A stretch of DNA of 7,763 nucleotides from contig JABDRH010000437.1 of NCBI GenBank assembly GCA_013041835.1, forward strand, positions 1-7,763. Reading direction: 5' to 3'. The position numbers and the translations under genes are program-made. The notes below the pieces were generated by a model. The model was given only the letters and a program-made list of their open reading frames with translations, had not been told where the DNA came from and ran no database searches. This DNA is from Desulfatitalea sp. (GTDB lineage Bacteria; Desulfobacterota; Desulfobacteria; Desulfobacterales; Desulfosarcinaceae). Positions 6,021-7,763 of the stretch are shown one piece after another; position 1 is the first letter of the stretch, and the number at the start of each line of letters is the position of its first letter.

Positions 6021-7763
6021 TCAAGCTTCGGCTGCCGGTTTGCGGAAAGCGGCCTGGATAGCCTTGCGGTGCATGTGCCGGCGCCACCAGACGATTAGTC
6101 CGAAAAGAATCACCACTATCGGCAATCCGGCCATAGTGGCGCTCTTGATGCCCAGCTTGGTGGTTGCGCTGGTGGGGTGTAGCGGGTTGATCTGTTGCTC
6201 TTTGCTGCGCATGACGGCCACATCCGCCCTGCCGGAAAGGGCGTCGATCATGTTGATGGTAAAGACGCTGTTGGTGCCCCGTCCATCCGGATCGATCAGT
6301 TGATTGCCAAGCATCTTGCCGGATGCCAGAACGAATATTTTGGCGGGGATGCTTTTCTCCCGAAAAGCGCCTGCCACTTTGTCCAGGTCCACCGCTACTT
6401 TTTTATGTTCCGCCCCCTCGTCAGAAGGCGTTGCTTCGTCTTCGGCACCTTGCCCTTCCGTTTTTTCCTCGGCAGGTTTTTCCGGCATGGGCTTGCCTTT
6501 AAAATAGCTGGTAAAGGTGCCTTCGACCAGGTAGGCCAGGGGACGACTGCCCATCTCGTTGTCCGATGCGGGCGGTGATATGAACATGGGATTGAGTATA
6601 ATGCGATCGCGCATCTCCCAGGAGCGGTCGCTGGATGAAAAAAGTTGATGCGCGGTAAGCTGCTGCTCGCTGATCCGTTGATCGTCCAGCTCCAGGGGGG
6701 AAACCTGCAAGGCGATCAATCCCTTGATGTTTTTCAGGTAGTCCAGCTCTTTGTTGATGTTTTGATTTTGAATGATCGGTGCAAAGTAGACTGGCTGTTC
6801 GCCGCCGCCCTGTTGGCGCGGACGGCGCTGGCGGTAGCACTCTTCGTCCATCACGTAGGCCTGTTTGATGCGCACCCCGTAATGGGCCAGCAGCTTTTCC
6901 AGCCCGGTGTTCAGCGGAACATGAAACTGCATCTGCTGACGCCCCATCATAAGTCCCTGGTTTTGCTGCTGCTCTTGGAACATGTCCACGAACAGCGCCA
7001 GGTTGGTGCCGCGCATGAGCGCCTGGTCGATCTGGTAGAGGGCATAGTCGGAAAATTGCTCCGTAGGCTGGGCGATAATCATGGTTTTCAGCCCTTCGGG
7101 GATGTTCGCTTCCTTCAGGTAGATACGCTTGACCGAGTAAGTCTTGTCCAATACCGTGTTAAAGGCGCTGGCGGCATCGCCCTGGGGGCCCAGGGGACTG
7201 GCGCCCAGTGTCAGGGTTCCGAAATCGGCCAGGTAGCCGATCTCTTCGTTGATATTGATCAGTCGCTCCAGGTTGGTGTTAATCAACTCCTGCACCTCAT
7301 CGGGCTCGGTGAGCTGATATTGATCCCCGAAGATGGGCAGACGCACGACTCGCAGCAGCGGGATTTCGCTGGTCTTGTCTTTGTACTGAAGCAACATACC
7401 CATGGTGGCCTCGCCAGCCGGGAGGTTCGCGTTGGGTACATCTTTCCATTTGATGCGCATCAGGTCGAATTTTTCAAGTTGTTCCCGGTCCGCCGTATCG
7501 TTGCTGGGGTCCACCAAATGGAAATTGAGCTTGCCGTAAGTGCGGCTGTTCATTTCATCCACCACCGCCTTGATTTTGTCCGGATATTTTTCCAAGCCCT
7601 GTATGTTCATATAGGGCGCCACCTTATACAAGGAAGAAGACAGTACCAGGGTGGCTTTGACATCCTCTTCCAGTGCCAACAGCGCGCTGACTTTATGGTT
7701 CAGTTTTTGGATCGCCGTGGTGAGCTTGTACTCCAGGCCATTGGTGCTGGTGATGGTGGGCAC
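6021..7763 (-). CDS. GldG-like ABC_transp_aux family protein, 5' end outside window
   Basis: The minus-strand frame is open from the right edge, with 580 residues visible; the GTG at 7763-7761 is a valine codon at the cut, not a proven start. The sequence shows the layout of the GldG / ABC_transp_aux (PF09822-type) auxiliary subunit: an extracytoplasmic region with MNSRTYGKLNFHLVDPS and a ThuA/GATase-like fold portion (LKTMIIAQPTEQFSDYALYQ), a low-complexity acidic insert at about 425-454, and a C-terminal membrane helix near 544-560 (MAGLPIVVILFGLIVWW) followed by a basic tail. Typical family members also have an N-terminal membrane helix, which here would lie beyond 7763. In gliding Bacteroidetes GldG works with the ATPase GldA and permease GldF; in other phyla such proteins occur with ABC permeases of unknown substrate. 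It is translated ahead of the DUF4340 gene in the same operon. The substrate is unknown. Confidence 0.85.
   Translation of the reverse strand: MPTITSTNGLEYKLTTAIQKLNHKVSALLALEEDVKATLVLSSSLYKVAPYMNIQGLEKYPDKIKAVVDEMNSRTYGKLNFHLVDPSNDTADREQLEKFDLMRIKWKDVPNANLPAGEATMGMLLQYKDKTSEIPLLRVVRLPIFGDQYQLTEPDEVQELINTNLERLININEEIGYLADFGTLTLGASPLGPQGDAASAFNTVLDKTYSVKRIYLKEANIPEGLKTMIIAQPTEQFSDYALYQIDQALMRGTNLALFVDMFQEQQQNQGLMMGRQQMQFHVPLNTGLEKLLAHYGVRIKQAYVMDEECYRQRRPRQQGGGEQPVYFAPIIQNQNINKELDYLKNIKGLIALQVSPLELDDQRISEQQLTAHQLFSSSDRSWEMRDRIILNPMFISPPASDNEMGSRPLAYLVEGTFTSYFKGKPMPEKPAEEKTEGQGAEDEATPSDEGAEHKKVAVDLDKVAGAFREKSIPAKIFVLASGKMLGNQLIDPDGRGTNSVFTINMIDALSGRADVAVMRSKEQQINPLHPTSATTKLGIKSATMAGLPIVVILFGLIVWWRRHMHRKAIQAAFRKPAAEA

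Noticed and set aside
1..7763. CRISPR arrays, tRNA or rRNA genes, and insertion-sequence transposases
   Set aside because: No regularly spaced direct repeats, cloverleaf-like segments, rRNA stretches or transposase-like translated frames were seen.

Overview
The window looks like chromosomal DNA from a Gram-negative bacterium. Two proteins carry clear lipoprotein signal peptides with Ser after the Cys, and the right-hand genes are a GldG-type ABC auxiliary protein next to a DUF4340 protein. Gene content and moderately GC-rich codon use suggest a Desulfobacterota (delta-proteobacterial) genome or metagenome bin, but this is inference; no taxonomic marker gene is present.

Layout, left to right. 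(1) Positions 1-2856, GC-rich, + strand: the C-terminal end of an unrecognised protein, then a large secreted lipoprotein (382-2772) built of about five PPC-like beta-sandwich repeats, closed by a strong intrinsic terminator (2824-2856). (2) Positions 2857-4347, visibly AT-richer: a 410-base gene-poor stretch with a candidate promoter, a perfect 12-bp hairpin, an attC-like imperfect palindrome and a second long hairpin; then a cysteine-rich DUF3795-type protein (3267-3614, +) converging on a GNAT acetyltransferase gene (4136-3641, -). The GNAT gene is broken by one extra base in a run of five G. (3) Positions 4348-7763, GC-rich again: a DUF1499 lipoprotein (+) converges, across a GC-rich hairpin, on a minus-strand pair. 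That pair is a DUF4340 protein preceded by a GldG/ABC_transp_aux-type protein that runs off the right edge.

How the genes work together: the GldG-like protein and the DUF4340 protein almost certainly form the end of an ABC-type export or gliding-like operon whose permease and ATPase genes would lie beyond 7763. The left pair is probably an operon of envelope or secreted proteins. The central AT-rich patch has the character of acquired DNA: small stand-alone genes of families common in mobile cassettes, different composition, several palindromes and a decaying gene. The main points for a second look are the frameshifted GNAT and the possible integron-type recombination site upstream of the DUF3795 gene. 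I did not find a convincing new multi-gene system.
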